A stretch of 64,000 bases of DNA from Alphaproteobacteria bacterium (GCA_021776025.1 JAJFGR010000012.1:248001-312000), one strand, 5' to 3'. Positions 9,243 to 19,638 are shown, numbered from the stretch's first letter. Numbers and translations: made by a program. Notes: a model not told the origin generated them from the sequence alone.

Positions 9243-11486
9243 CTACTTGCTTGTTGCCTCATAAACACCATCCCACTCAGTTTCTGGCGGGTTTTTAAGC
9301 AGCGCGTCTAGGCGCTCTTCATACATCGTGTATGTTACCGATAAATTATAAATATCCAGCTTACGGCATTCCTGCAGAGCTTTTTTCGCCGCCTTGAAAT
9401 CACCAGACTGATAAGCCTCAACCATTTCGCAATGCGGCTGCTTTAAAGAACTGAATTCTGCGCTGGAGGCAACATCTTGATCTCCGAGTAACGCATAGAC
9501 ACGCACTGGCTGCACTTTCCCCTTCACACGCAGCAGATCCATTTCCAACGTCGCCATTTCCGGTACGTTATTGACTGTTTCCTCGCCTATAAGCGTTTGC
9601 ACGCCGTAAGTTTTTGTTTGCCCTTCAAGACGTGAGGCGAGATTTACGGCATCGCCAAGCGTTGAATAGGCAAAGCGCTGCTTTGAACCCATATTTCCTA
9701 CCGCACATGGGCCCGTGTTGATACCGATTCCGGCCTGAAGAAGCACAGATTCTTTTCCATTTTCTTCGGCGCGCTTGCGAACGGATTCATTAATAGGCGC
9801 TAACGCCGCCTGCATTTTAAGTGCGGCGATACAGGCCTGCCTTTCATGCCCCTCAACATCTTTCGGTGCATTCCAAAACGCCATCATCGCATCGCCCATA
9901 TATTTATCGATGGTGCCCTCATGTTCCAGCACAATATCAGTCATCGCCGTGAGGAACTCATTCATCAGGTTAATCAGTTCTTCGGGCGTTAGCCCTTCGG
10001 AAATGGTGGTGAATTTACGAATATCAGTAAACATGACGGTGAGGTCTTTATTCTCACCACCCAGTTTCAGCTTATCCGGGTTCTTTTCAAGATCGCGCAT
10101 CACATCCGGTGAGACATACATCCCAAAGGCGCTGCGCACCTGTTTTCGTTCACTTTCCACACGAAGATAGGTGAGCAAAGCCGAAACCATGAAAATAACA
10201 AAAACAGACAGGCTGGGGTAAAATGGATCGAGCAAGATTTTATAATCAACATATGCTGCAGCAGAGCCCAAGAAGGCTGTACCCACCAGCGCGAAGCACA
10301 TAAAGGCGAGCACCAACGCGTTTATAAAGGGCGCGAGGATAATCATCAAAAGTCCGGCAAAAAGTATATAGGTCGCTTCAGCAACGATTGTGATATCCGG
10401 GCGCAAGAGATAATCATTTTGCAGAATTTGTTCGATAACATTGGCATGAATTTCAACGCCAGGCTGAAACGGTTCCAGCGCTGTTGATCGCAAATCTTTC
10501 AACCCTTCGGCGCTTGAGCCAACCAGAATGATTTTACCCTTAATCTTTTGGCGAACTTCATCATGGTGCGCAGGGTTAACAATTTTATGAGCTGAAAGAT
10601 AATCATCGCCTTCGAATTTCCGGTAATACACCCAGATCAGCCCATCATGCTCTACGGGAATATTGTAATCTCCGGCTATGATTCGAAAGTTTGTATCTAT
10701 CGCCCGCTTGCTTTCTTCAGGATTCGCGCCGATTTTAGTGATCAGCTTTGGGTTTCCTTGCGCAACGCGCACGGCTTCAAGACTAAGGGATGGGTAGAGC
10801 TTCTCACCATCATTAAAAATCATTCCTGTACGGCGCAAGATACCGTCAAAATCAGGCTTGGCCATGAAGCTACCATTCCCAGCTGCAACCTTTTCTAAAC
10901 CTGGTAAAAACACGGCTGCCTTTTCAAAACGCTCAGAACGTTCGATAAACTCGACCCTATCAGATTTACGCACCAATATTGGCTTTGTTACCCGCGGCTT
11001 ACGTGGCACCTGCGAATAGCTGCCATAAGTGAAACCTGAGACAAAAATGCCTGACTTCTTAATTGCCTCAGCAAGCAGTTCATCATGATCGGGAAGAGTT
11101 TTGATTTCTTCGCTCAGTGCTTCGAAACGTTCATCATCAGGTAAATTTTCAGCGACAAAACGCGGGGATGAACGATCCGGTTCGGCCAGCACACCATCAA
11201 ACGCAATGACCTTGGCGCCAAGCGATGTAAGGTTGGTCACAAGCTCAGCGACATCTGTACGCGGCCACGGCCACTGGCCAATTTCCAGCAGCGAGTCATC
11301 ATCAATATCGACAATCAACACCTCACCGCTGGCATCGCGCGGATAAAGCGCGTTGAGTTCATCAAAGACGAGCGATTGCATTCCCTTGCGCCAGCGATCT
11401 TGAGAGCCACTATAATAAACAGCGCCCAAGAGCAACGCGAAGAGGAGAGCAAAATGGATCCAGCGGTTGGTTAGGAACCGGATCAT
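9243..11486 (-). CDS. CHASE2-domain class III adenylate (or guanylate) cyclase
   Basis: 747 residues. An N-terminal membrane helix (about 10-26) is followed by a large extracytoplasmic CHASE2 sensor (about 30-350), three membrane helices (about 365-440), then a cyclase domain (about 480-660). Metal-binding Asp488 (FTDIR) and Asp532 (DKYMGD) are present, as is base-selecting Lys528, and the transition-state pair Asn615/Arg619 in GDAVNLASRLEG. Lys528 favours ATP over GTP, so adenylate cyclase is the better guess. A helical tail resembling a short TPR follows. The gene is 6 nt after the HlyD gene on the same strand, so it is likely co-transcribed with the secretion genes. Confidence 0.93.
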   Translation of the reverse strand: MIRFLTNRWIHFALLFALLLGAVYYSGSQDRWRKGMQSLVFDELNALYPRDASGEVLIVDIDDDSLLEIGQWPWPRTDVAELVTNLTSLGAKVIAFDGVLAEPDRSSPRFVAENLPDDERFEALSEEIKTLPDHDELLAEAIKKSGIFVSGFTYGSYSQVPRKPRVTKPILVRKSDRVEFIERSERFEKAAVFLPGLEKVAAGNGSFMAKPDFDGILRRTGMIFNDGEKLYPSLSLEAVRVAQGNPKLITKIGANPEESKRAIDTNFRIIAGDYNIPVEHDGLIWVYYRKFEGDDYLSAHKIVNPAHHDEVRQKIKGKIILVGSSAEGLKDLRSTALEPFQPGVEIHANVIEQILQNDYLLRPDITIVAEATYILFAGLLMIILAPFINALVLAFMCFALVGTAFLGSAAAYVDYKILLDPFYPSLSVFVIFMVSALLTYLRVESERKQVRSAFGMYVSPDVMRDLEKNPDKLKLGGENKDLTVMFTDIRKFTTISEGLTPEELINLMNEFLTAMTDIVLEHEGTIDKYMGDAMMAFWNAPKDVEGHERQACIAALKMQAALAPINESVRKRAEENGKESVLLQAGIGINTGPCAVGNMGSKQRFAYSTLGDAVNLASRLEGQTKTYGVQTLIGEETVNNVPEMATLEMDLLRVKGKVQPVRVYALLGDQDVASSAEFSSLKQPHCEMVEAYQSGDFKAAKKALQECRKLDIYNLSVTYTMYEERLDALLKNPPETEWDGVYEATSK

Positions 11487-11492
11487 AGTGCT

Positions 11493-12821
11493 CTATTGCT
11501 CCGTAAAGGCGCGGTCACGAGCGCGCAGGACAGGTTTGAGGAGGTATTCGAGAATGCTGCGCTTGCCAGTGATAACCTCAACCTCGGCGACCATTCCCGG
11601 GGTAATGGGTAGTTTTGTATTTTCATCGCCCAGATAGTTTTTATCGGTATGCACTTCGATCTCAAAAAATGTGCCGCCGTCTCCATCGCGGCCCGAGGTT
11701 GCGCCGATGCGCACCAACTCTCCATCAAGCGCCCCATATTTCTGTGCATCATAGGCGGTAATCTTTACCTTGGCTGGAAGGCCGGGACGAATGAAGGCGA
11801 TTTCATTGGGCTGAATGCGCGCTACAATTTTAAGCTCCTCATCAACCGGGACAATCTCAACAAGCTGCATCGCCGGCTCAACAACGCCGCCCAGTGTTTT
11901 AACGGCAATATTATTTACAATACCATCGACCGGGGCTTTGACTTCACGGCGATCAACACGATCACCGATAGATTTAAGATTTTCCTTCAACGAGGAAATT
12001 TCTGTCTGCACCGCATTTAATTCGCCAAGGGCTTGCGAGCGGAATTTATCCAGCTGGCTTTCGCGTTCCTTCTTTGCAACCTGCGCTTCGGCTTGCAGCG
12101 ATTTTTTCCGCTGGGCCTGCGCGTTAATTTGTCCGGACATGTCAGCAATCTCGCGGCTTAAGCGCATCTCCTCGAGCTTGGGCACAGCGCGTTTTTTCAC
12201 GAGATCTTTTGTGATGGTCAATTCTTTATTCAGCGATGATCTATTCGAAGACAAGCGATTGATCTGGGCATTTACTTCGGCCATATCCGCATTGGCCTTA
12301 GCGATCCGGTCATCCAAAATTGCATAGGCGTTTTGCAATTCTTTTTGCCGAGACTCATAGAGCGCTTTTTCATTCGTCGCGATTTGTGGTGCTTTTTCTG
12401 TGACTTCTGCAGGCAGCACAAATTCTGTGCTGTTCGCCTCAGCCAGCAGCCGCGCTTTTTTCGCCCGTAAGCCTAAAGACCGGGCTTCCGTGCCGCGCTC
12501 TTCAGATGAAAACTGCACATCACTCAGGCGCATTAACACCTGACCTTTTATGACAATATCACCGGCACTGACCAACAACTCTTCAACAATACCCCCTTCA
12601 AGGCTTTGCACGACCTGCACATCCTGCGATGGCACAACCTGTCCCTGCCCACGGGTGAGGACCTCGACTTCGGCGACACCCGCCCAGATAATTCCGAATA
12701 CGATCAACGCCATAATTGAAAACAGCATCATGGTTGCCGAACTCGCTGGCTTCATTTTCGTCGCCGCATCCAACTCGGACATAAAGTCCGTTTCATTTAT
12801 TTTTGGTTCAAACCAGCTCAT
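11493..12821 (-). CDS. Type I secretion periplasmic adaptor (HlyD family)
   Basis: 442 residues. A short cytoplasmic tail and one membrane helix (about 30-50) lead to a lipoyl-like half containing the VVPSQDVQVVQSLEGGIV motif typical of type I HlyD proteins. A long coiled-coil hairpin (about 130-290) and the second lipoyl/beta-barrel part (APVDGIVNNIAVKTLGGVV) follow. It bridges the inner-membrane ABC exporter and outer-membrane TolC. Its ATG overlaps the exporter stop as ATGA, a sign of translational coupling. Confidence 0.95.
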   Translation of the reverse strand: MSWFEPKINETDFMSELDAATKMKPASSATMMLFSIMALIVFGIIWAGVAEVEVLTRGQGQVVPSQDVQVVQSLEGGIVEELLVSAGDIVIKGQVLMRLSDVQFSSEERGTEARSLGLRAKKARLLAEANSTEFVLPAEVTEKAPQIATNEKALYESRQKELQNAYAILDDRIAKANADMAEVNAQINRLSSNRSSLNKELTITKDLVKKRAVPKLEEMRLSREIADMSGQINAQAQRKKSLQAEAQVAKKERESQLDKFRSQALGELNAVQTEISSLKENLKSIGDRVDRREVKAPVDGIVNNIAVKTLGGVVEPAMQLVEIVPVDEELKIVARIQPNEIAFIRPGLPAKVKITAYDAQKYGALDGELVRIGATSGRDGDGGTFFEIEVHTDKNYLGDENTKLPITPGMVAEVEVITGKRSILEYLLKPVLRARDRAFTEQ

Positions 12822-14956
12822 TCCTCAACCTGCACTTTCCCGGATGTAAGCGCGGTAACAACCTCGTCACGTGGCCCGTCCATAACGAGGCGGCCCTGAT
12901 CGAGCAATATCAGGCGATCAACCATGTCGAGCATCGCATGCTTATGCGTGATGAGTATAAAAGTTTTGCCTTTGATTTCTTTTTCGACGTAAGTCTTGAA
13001 CGCGGCTTCGGCTTGCACATCCATGGCGTTGGTTGGTTCGTCACAGATGAGAACTTTGGGCTGGATTAGCATTGCGCGCGCTAAGGCTATGGCCTGACGT
13101 TGTCCCCCGGAAAGCCCTTCACCATGCTCACCTACCGGTGCGTCATAGCCCATAGGATGGCGAGAGACAAAATCATGAACGCCGGCGGCTTTAGAGGCCG
13201 CTAGAATGTCTTCTTCGCTCGCTTGCGGCATGGAAGCCGCGATATTATCGCGCACACTGCCAGCAAACAGGACAACGTCCTGCGCAATATAAGCAAAGGA
13301 GCGGCGCAGATCTGCCGGATCAATCTGGCGGTAGTCAGTATCATCAGCCAGAATAGTTCCAGCGCTTGGTTCATACAGCCCCATCATCAGGCGCGCTGAT
13401 GTGCTTTTACCGGAACCGATACGGCCGATGATCGCGACCTTCTCGCCCGGGTTAATTGTGAAGCTGATCTTATCGAGTACATCACGTTTTACACCGGGAT
13501 ATTCAAAAGACACCTGATCGAAGGTGATTTTTCCGCCAATATCGGGGCGGTGGAGAAAGTTACGTTCCGGTGGGCGTTCAACGGGCTTGGCCATGATGCC
13601 ATCGAGAGTTTTGAGCGCGCCTGTTGCCTGATGATAACGTGTCAGAAGATTGGCAATTTGCCCGATAGGTGTCAGTGCGCGGCCGCTTAATATGACGCAG
13701 GCAATCAAGCCGCCAACTGTGAGCTCCCCGTCTGCAACCAAATACATTCCGGCCAGAACAATCACGACGGAGGCAATTTGCTGAATAAATGTCGCGGCGT
13801 TCACACCTATTCCAGACACCATGCGCGAAGACTGACCGTAGGCTGCGCTTTCACCGACAAGCGCGCCATAGCGCGCGCGGAAAGCGCCGTCTGCGCCGAT
13901 CGCCTTAATGGTTTCCAGCCCGTGGATTGTTTCCACCAACATCCCGTGCTTGGCTTCGGAAGAGCGCGTGGCTTTGCGAACCAAGGCTTTGAGGGGGACT
14001 TGGAGGATTAACCCAACAACAACGACCAAAGCCAAAAGCCCCAGCAAGATAAATGCCACCACGCCGCCAAGCTTATAAATGATAAACAGGAAGAATAACG
14101 TGAAGGGCAAATCGACCAGCGCCGTTATCGTGGCAGAGGTAAAAAAGTCGCGCACGGAATCAAAATCACGCAGCATGTTGGCAAATGCGCCACTGGATTT
14201 TGGGCGCTCGGAAAGTCGCATATTGAGAACCTGATCATAAATCCGGCGCGTAGCGATGACATCAATACGGCGGCCAGCCAGATCAAGAAGATAGGCTCGC
14301 AAGCTTCGCATAATGAAGTCAAATACAAACACAACCAGCGCGCCAATTCCCAGCGCCCAGCCGGTTTCAATGGCGTTATTAGGAATGACGCGGTCATAAA
14401 CGTTCATGATAAACAGCGGAGAAGCCAGACCGAAGAGGTTTATAAAGACCGCGCCCAACAGCACCATGCCGAAGATGCCGCGGTTTTGTTCAACCAATGA
14501 CCAGAACCAACTGCTCTTCACATCCTCGGGGTCAGCAGCGTCCGGATTGGTGAATTCGGGTTTGGGCTGGGTCAAAATTACATAGCCTGTGAAGTCTTTT
14601 TGAAGCTCCGCAGGTTTTATTTTAGTTTTCTCACCTTTTTCCGGGTCATAAATTTCTCCAGCAGATAAAAGAACGCAGGCTTTTTCGCCTTCCAGCACAA
14701 GAACAGCAGGTAAAACTGCCACAGGAATATCTTTGATTTTTGATTTTTTAACCGTTTGCGCTTTTAAACCCAAACGTTGCGCGGCTTCCGTAAAAAGCTG
14801 CGGGCGCATATGTTGTCCATCATAAGCCAGCCCAGAAGTTAAAGCGCGTGCAGATTTCGCCCGCCCGTAATGCGCGGTTAAAAACACCAAGCATTCCAGA
14901 AGCGAATCAATCTTCTGCGAATTGGCTTCAGTTTTTGTTGCGTTTTTTTTGTTCAT
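12818..14956 (-). CDS. Type I secretion ABC permease/ATPase, LssB/LapB-like
   Basis: 712 residues. An N-terminal C39-like domain (about 16-130) has no catalytic Cys, so it is a docking rather than a protease domain. Six membrane helices (about 155-440) and an ABC ATPase follow: Walker A GRIGSGKST at 511-519, signature LSGGQ at 615-619, Walker B VLICDE ending at 640, then the D-loop. The N-terminal pattern (LLECLVFLTAHYGR) matches the LssB/LapB group of exporters for very large RTX adhesins or proteases. No RTX substrate gene is in this window. The gene is 27 nt downstream of the TolC-like gene. Confidence 0.94.
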   Translation of the reverse strand: MNKKNATKTEANSQKIDSLLECLVFLTAHYGRAKSARALTSGLAYDGQHMRPQLFTEAAQRLGLKAQTVKKSKIKDIPVAVLPAVLVLEGEKACVLLSAGEIYDPEKGEKTKIKPAELQKDFTGYVILTQPKPEFTNPDAADPEDVKSSWFWSLVEQNRGIFGMVLLGAVFINLFGLASPLFIMNVYDRVIPNNAIETGWALGIGALVVFVFDFIMRSLRAYLLDLAGRRIDVIATRRIYDQVLNMRLSERPKSSGAFANMLRDFDSVRDFFTSATITALVDLPFTLFFLFIIYKLGGVVAFILLGLLALVVVVGLILQVPLKALVRKATRSSEAKHGMLVETIHGLETIKAIGADGAFRARYGALVGESAAYGQSSRMVSGIGVNAATFIQQIASVVIVLAGMYLVADGELTVGGLIACVILSGRALTPIGQIANLLTRYHQATGALKTLDGIMAKPVERPPERNFLHRPDIGGKITFDQVSFEYPGVKRDVLDKISFTINPGEKVAIIGRIGSGKSTSARLMMGLYEPSAGTILADDTDYRQIDPADLRRSFAYIAQDVVLFAGSVRDNIAASMPQASEEDILAASKAAGVHDFVSRHPMGYDAPVGEHGEGLSGGQRQAIALARAMLIQPKVLICDEPTNAMDVQAEAAFKTYVEKEIKGKTFILITHKHAMLDMVDRLILLDQGRLVMDGPRDEVVTALTSGKVQVEE

Positions 14957-14983
14957 TAAATTCCAAAAGGCTACACAGCCTGC

Positions 14984-16345
14984 TTATTCAGGCGCACGGC
15001 GAGGATGCGCAGCAGAGGCCAGTTCAACATTTAACGCATCACGCAAACGCCCCATTGCTGCCAAAACACCATACTCCGCCAGCATAACACGGCTCTGGGC
15101 ATTTGACGTCTCAAGCTTGGTCAATAAGACCTGATTATCTGCCTGCATGAGCTGCAACACGGAGATGAGGGCGCCCTCAAATTGAATCTCATAAGTTTTC
15201 AAGAGCTTCTTATTTAGATCCTGACGCTTTTTTTGATTGCTAAGTTGCCGCGTCGCGGTTTGCTTTTCAGCATAGGCCTGACGCACGGTCCGCTCAATCT
15301 GACGCTCCACTTCCGCGATCCGGGCCATCGTTTCCTTGTACTCATACGTTCTTTGCTTTATCCGCGCTTTCTGCGCCCCGCCCGTTTCAAATTCCCAGTT
15401 CATTCGCACAACGACCTTGCCGTCCTCAACTTCGCCACCAATGATGTCGGCTTTATCTGTTTTCAGATAGGACAGCTCACCGTCAAACTTAGGCACATAG
15501 GTCGCTTTTTCTGCGCCTATCGCATATCTGGAAGATTCTGATTGAAATTTAGTTGATTGCATAAGGGGGTGCTGTTGTTTTGCGACATCAACAGCAACCT
15601 GCATATCTTGAGGGATTTGATCCGGATCTACAACGGGCACCTCAAGTGCCATCTCAGGCAAATGCCCGGTGAGCTCAAAATAATCGGATTCCAGTGCGCG
15701 GGCCTGTCCTTCGTAATCAGCAATAAAATTATCCAAAATCACCGAAACATCAAGGGCTTGCCGCAGCTCTGCGTCATCAGCCGCGCCATCATCAACCATT
15801 GTAGATATACGGGACAAATAGTCTTCTACAGTGCTTTGCTGCCCATGCAGCAGAGACAGACCTTTTTGAACGCGCAGAAGGTTCACATATGTTTGAGCCA
15901 CGCGAAGAGCAAGGCTTTCCTGGACATCGGCTAAAGAAAATTCCGTGGCTTTAATATCTGCGCGCGCGGCGTGCACACGGTTTTTTGTTTCAAACCCATC
16001 AAAAATCATCTGGTGCGCCGCCACAGACCCTTCTCCCAAACCTGAATACCCATCACCCCTTGTAACGCTTAAACCTCTACTGGTGCTATTATCTCCATAG
16101 ATACGACCAGCAGTGGCACTCACCCTAATATCTGGAAAATAGGCGGAAAATTGCTCTTTTTGAGCTTCTTCAGAATTTCGTAAAACAGCCAACGCACTTT
16201 CAACCTGAGGATGCCCTGAAAGCGTCACTGAAACCGCCTGCTCTATGGTTTCAGCGAAACCTAAAGATGAAGCAAAACAGGCGGCAACCCCAAAGAATAC
16301 GGGGAGTTTTTTGAGTGTAGGCGATAAATAAATTTTAAATGACAT
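14984..16345 (-). CDS. TolC-family outer-membrane channel of the type I system
   Basis: About 453 residues. From ATG 16345 the protein begins MSFKIYLSPTLKKL, followed by a hydrophobic stretch and an ASSLGFA/ETIEQA cleavage site, a clear signal peptide. A GTG at 16381 would add 12 residues ahead of the signal and is less likely. Two internally repeated long helical pairs (about 60-240 and 260-430) are typical of TolC/LapE proteins. First gene of tolC-ABC-HlyD-cyclase. About 240 bases separate it from pntAA on the other strand; that gap has three GANTC sites but no terminator. Confidence 0.93.
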   Translation of the reverse strand: MSFKIYLSPTLKKLPVFFGVAACFASSLGFAETIEQAVSVTLSGHPQVESALAVLRNSEEAQKEQFSAYFPDIRVSATAGRIYGDNSTSRGLSVTRGDGYSGLGEGSVAAHQMIFDGFETKNRVHAARADIKATEFSLADVQESLALRVAQTYVNLLRVQKGLSLLHGQQSTVEDYLSRISTMVDDGAADDAELRQALDVSVILDNFIADYEGQARALESDYFELTGHLPEMALEVPVVDPDQIPQDMQVAVDVAKQQHPLMQSTKFQSESSRYAIGAEKATYVPKFDGELSYLKTDKADIIGGEVEDGKVVVRMNWEFETGGAQKARIKQRTYEYKETMARIAEVERQIERTVRQAYAEKQTATRQLSNQKKRQDLNKKLLKTYEIQFEGALISVLQLMQADNQVLLTKLETSNAQSRVMLAEYGVLAAMGRLRDALNVELASAAHPRRAPE

Positions 16346-16588
16346 TGACCGAGACCGGTTAAGAGAGGGGGTGGAAAACACTTACTATCTTAGAATCTAA
16401 AGAAAAATTGCATGTACTTCAAGGAATAAGCGCTTTTGTAGGTAAACATATTCTGGTTGCCTTAATGATTGATCTTGCGAATATATTTTGTTTTGACCCT
16501 TCACAAAGCCCCTAAGATCGTGCATCTTTTGGTGAATCTTCGACAGATTCAACGCGTTCAAAGCTCGCAGAAGAAGGACCCAAGCGCC

Positions 16589-17812
16589 GTGGGATTAAAA
16601 ATAGCCGTACTCAAAGAAACAGCTGAATTTGAAAAACGTGTGGCCGTCTCCGTTGAAACTGTCAAAAAATTGAGCAATTTGGGCGCTCTCATCATGATCG
16701 AAAGTGGCGCAGGGGAAGGAGCTTCAGTTCCTGACGACGCATTTAAAGAAGCAGGTGCCACCATTGCCAAAGGCCAAGCTGATTTATATAAAGGCGCAAA
16801 TATCATCCTCAAAGTTCAAGCTCCTAACGATGAAGAGCTTGGGCGCCTGCCAAAAGGGGCGCTTTTAATCGCCATGCTGGCGCCTTACACCAATGGAGAT
16901 CTGGTTAAAATGCTGGCTAAAAATGGCGTTGATGGTTTTTCTATGGAGCTTGTCCCGCGCATCAGCCGGGCGCAGAGCATGGATGTACTGTCCTCGCAAT
17001 CTAATCTGGCCGGATATAAGGCTGTTCTTGATGCGGCAGAAAATTATACCCGCGCTTTTCCGATGATGATGACGGCGGCAGGAACAATCCCGCCGGCGAA
17101 GGTTTTTGTGATGGGCGCCGGCGTTGCCGGTTTGCAAGCGATTGCCACGGCCCGGCGTTTGGGCGCTGTTGTCACAGCCACGGATGTACGCCCGGCAGCC
17201 AAAGAACAAGTTGAATCCCTTGGCGCTTCGTTTGTTGCTGTCGAAAATGAAGAATTCAAAGAAGCGGAAACGGCTGGTGGTTACGCTAAAGAGATGTCCA
17301 AGGATTATCAAAAACAACAAGCTGAGTTGGTGGCTGCACACATTGCCAAGCAGGATATCGTCATTACGACAGCGCTAATCCCCGGACGCCCAGCGCCTAA
17401 ACTGATTACGGATGCGATGGTTAAATCGATGAAACCCGGCTCTGTCATTGTTGATCTCGCCGTTGAAAGTGGCGGGAATTGCGCCGGATCATCGCCCGGA
17501 AAAGTTGTTAAGAAACATGATGTGAGCATCGTTGGCCATGCGAATGTACCGAGCCGCCTGGCCACGGACGCTTCAGCACTTTATGCGAAAAACCTACTTA
17601 ACCTTTTGAACCTGATTATTGATAAAGACAACCGCAAACTGGCAATTGATTGGGATGATGAAATTATTCAAGGCGTTGCCCTAACCAAGGACGGTAAAAT
17701 TATCCACCCGAATTTTACCGAGAAAAAAGCTGAAGAAAAAGCTCCTGTAAAAAAGGCCGCGCCAAAAAAGACGCCCGCTAAAAAACCTGCTGCAAAAAAG
17801 GATAAGAGCTGA
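16589..17812 (+). CDS. pntAA: NAD(P) transhydrogenase subunit alpha part 1 (dI, NAD(H)-binding)
   Basis: 407 residues if GTG 16589 is the start. This start is chosen because AGAAGGA lies 10 nt upstream and the product then opens with [10 protein letters not shown], the conserved first strand of the family. The open frame continues 40 codons upstream to a TTG, but those residues are not family-like. The NAD-binding Rossmann segment [22 protein letters not shown] and the mobile-loop region [13 protein letters not shown] are visible. Soluble domain of the proton-pumping transhydrogenase that makes NADPH. Odd feature: the last 35 or so residues are a Lys/Ala/Pro-rich tail ([20 protein letters not shown]). 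Confidence 0.94.
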   Translation: MGLKIAVLKETAEFEKRVAVSVETVKKLSNLGALIMIESGAGEGASVPDDAFKEAGATIAKGQADLYKGANIILKVQAPNDEELGRLPKGALLIAMLAPYTNGDLVKMLAKNGVDGFSMELVPRISRAQSMDVLSSQSNLAGYKAVLDAAENYTRAFPMMMTAAGTIPPAKVFVMGAGVAGLQAIATARRLGAVVTATDVRPAAKEQVESLGASFVAVENEEFKEAETAGGYAKEMSKDYQKQQAELVAAHIAKQDIVITTALIPGRPAPKLITDAMVKSMKPGSVIVDLAVESGGNCAGSSPGKVVKKHDVSIVGHANVPSRLATDASALYAKNLLNLLNLIIDKDNRKLAIDWDDEIIQGVALTKDGKIIHPNFTEKKAEEKAPVKKAAPKKTPAKKPAAKKDKS

Positions 17813-18243
17813 TGGAAGAACTCGTCCCTCCTGAAGGTACTGAAAAAACGGCAGCTGAGAGCGCTGTTGATCTTGCTACGCGCTTTAAAGAGCTTTCAGA
17901 AGAAGCAGCGACGCTCGCGCTGGAAGCCTCACAAAATGTAGCCAGTGATATCGTTTATGGACAGCCGTTTTTGATCACCGGCCTGACTGTTTTCATTCTT
18001 GCCTGTTTTGTCGGCTACCATGTTGTATGGCGCGTAACGCCTGCTTTGCATTCCCCGCTCATGGCCATTACTAACGCAATTTCATCCGTTATTATAGTTG
18101 GTGCAATTATGGCCGTATGGCCGAAAGACCAAAATTTTTCACTCCTTGGCTTTTTGGCCGTTATCTTCGCCTCTATTAATATATTCGGCGGCTTTATTAT
18201 CACGCGGCGCATGCTCAGCATGTTTAAGAAGAAGGGGTCATAA
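17812..18243 (+). CDS. pntAB: NAD(P) transhydrogenase subunit alpha part 2 (membrane)
   Basis: 143 residues with an acidic N-terminal extension (about 1-45) and then three to four membrane helices, including [23 protein letters not shown] and [20 protein letters not shown], the conserved PntA membrane block. It forms part of the proton channel (domain dII). The ATG shares its A with the TGA of pntAA (TGATG). The 60-residue acidic lead is longer than in many homologues. Confidence 0.95.
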   Translation: MEELVPPEGTEKTAAESAVDLATRFKELSEEAATLALEASQNVASDIVYGQPFLITGLTVFILACFVGYHVVWRVTPALHSPLMAITNAISSVIIVGAIMAVWPKDQNFSLLGFLAVIFASINIFGGFIITRRMLSMFKKKGS

Positions 18244-18246
18244 GAG

Positions 18247-19638
18247 ATGGAAAATCTTGCAGCCCTCGCCTACATCGCAGCAGCCGTCCTGTTTATTCTG
18301 GCTCTACGCGGATTATCGCACCCTGAAACAGCGCGCCAAGGCTTAAATTTCGGCATGGTTGGGATGGGCCTTGCCATTTTCACCACACTGCTCTTACCGC
18401 AAACCGGCGGTACATTCTGGGTTCTCGTCGGTATTGGTGTTGGCGGCGCGATTGGCGCTCATATTGCCCGTACGATTGATATGACAGACCTGCCCCAGCT
18501 TATGGCTGCTTTCCACTCCCTCGTGGGCCTAGCGGCTGTGTGCGTTGCGGCGGCGGCTTTTTACACGCCCGAAGCCTATGGCATTGGCACAAAAGACGAT
18601 ATTCATTTTTCCAGCATGGTTGAAATGTCACTGGGTCTTGCTATCGGAGCCGTCACCTTTACAGGCTCGATTATCGCTTGGGCCAAGCTTGAGGGGCGCA
18701 TGTCCGGCAAGCCGATTACATTTGGCGGACAGCATGCTTTGAACGGGATGCTCGGCGTTCTGCTCCTTCTGCTTATCCTTATCCTATGTACAACGGAAAG
18801 CAGCCTTATATTCTGGCTTGTTGCTGTGCTGTCTATGTCTTTGGGCGTGCTTATCATCATCCCGATTGGCGGGGCGGATATGCCCGTGATTGTTTCTATG
18901 CTGAATTCTTATTCCGGCTGGGCCGCGGCAGGCATTGGTTTTACGCTGCACAACAATTTGCTCATCATCACAGGGGCGCTTGTCGGAGCCTCTGGCGCTA
19001 TTTTGTCCTATATCATGTGTAAAGGCATGAACCGCTCATTTATCTCCGTTATTATGGGCGGCTTTGGTGGCGCTCAAGCTGCTGGCGGCGCTGCTGAACA
19101 TGACCCAGATCGTAACGCTAAAATCGGCAGCGCTGAAGACGCGGCCTATATCATGAAGAATGCTTCAAAAGTTATCATCATTCCCGGATATGGGATGGCC
19201 GTTGCGCAAGCGCAGCACGCTTTGCGGGAAATGGCAGATATCCTCAAAAAAGAGGGCGTTGATGTGAAATACGCTATTCACCCTGTTGCAGGCCGTATGC
19301 CGGGTCATATGAATGTGTTACTGGCTGAAGCCAACGTGCCTTATGATGAGGTTTTCGAAATGGAAGATATTAACCGTGAATTTGCGCAAGCTGATGTGGC
19401 CTACGTCATTGGCGCAAACGATATTACCAATCCAGCAGCCAAAAACGATTCTACATCCCCCATTTACGGCATGCCAGTTTTGGATGTCGAAAAAGCGCAA
19501 ACAGTCCTGTTCGTAAAGCGCTCTTTGGGCGCAGGGTACGCCGGTATCGACAACCCGCTTTTCTTTGAAGATCAGACAATGATGCTTCTGGATGACGCGA
19601 AAAAAATGACTGAAAACATCATCAAAGCTTTAGAATAA
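18247..19638 (+). CDS. pntB: NAD(P) transhydrogenase subunit beta
   Basis: 463 residues. About nine membrane helices (residues 1-265) complete the proton channel, and a C-terminal NADP(H)-binding dIII domain follows. The dIII domain is marked by VIIIPGYGMAVAQAQHALREMAD, HPVAGRMPGHMNVLLAEA and VIGANDITNPAAK. Third gene of the transhydrogenase operon, 3 nt after pntAB, with a purine-rich ribosome site (AGAAGAAGGGG). No terminator hairpin is evident before the hydrolase gene. Confidence 0.97.
   Translation: MENLAALAYIAAAVLFILALRGLSHPETARQGLNFGMVGMGLAIFTTLLLPQTGGTFWVLVGIGVGGAIGAHIARTIDMTDLPQLMAAFHSLVGLAAVCVAAAAFYTPEAYGIGTKDDIHFSSMVEMSLGLAIGAVTFTGSIIAWAKLEGRMSGKPITFGGQHALNGMLGVLLLLLILILCTTESSLIFWLVAVLSMSLGVLIIIPIGGADMPVIVSMLNSYSGWAAAGIGFTLHNNLLIITGALVGASGAILSYIMCKGMNRSFISVIMGGFGGAQAAGGAAEHDPDRNAKIGSAEDAAYIMKNASKVIIIPGYGMAVAQAQHALREMADILKKEGVDVKYAIHPVAGRMPGHMNVLLAEANVPYDEVFEMEDINREFAQADVAYVIGANDITNPAAKNDSTSPIYGMPVLDVEKAQTVLFVKRSLGAGYAGIDNPLFFEDQTMMLLDDAKKMTENIIKALE

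Noticed and set aside
16469-16588. 40-codon upstream extension of pntAA from a TTG
   Set aside because: The conserved N-terminus begins at GTG 16589, which has a well-placed AGAAGGA site; the extra residues are not family-like.
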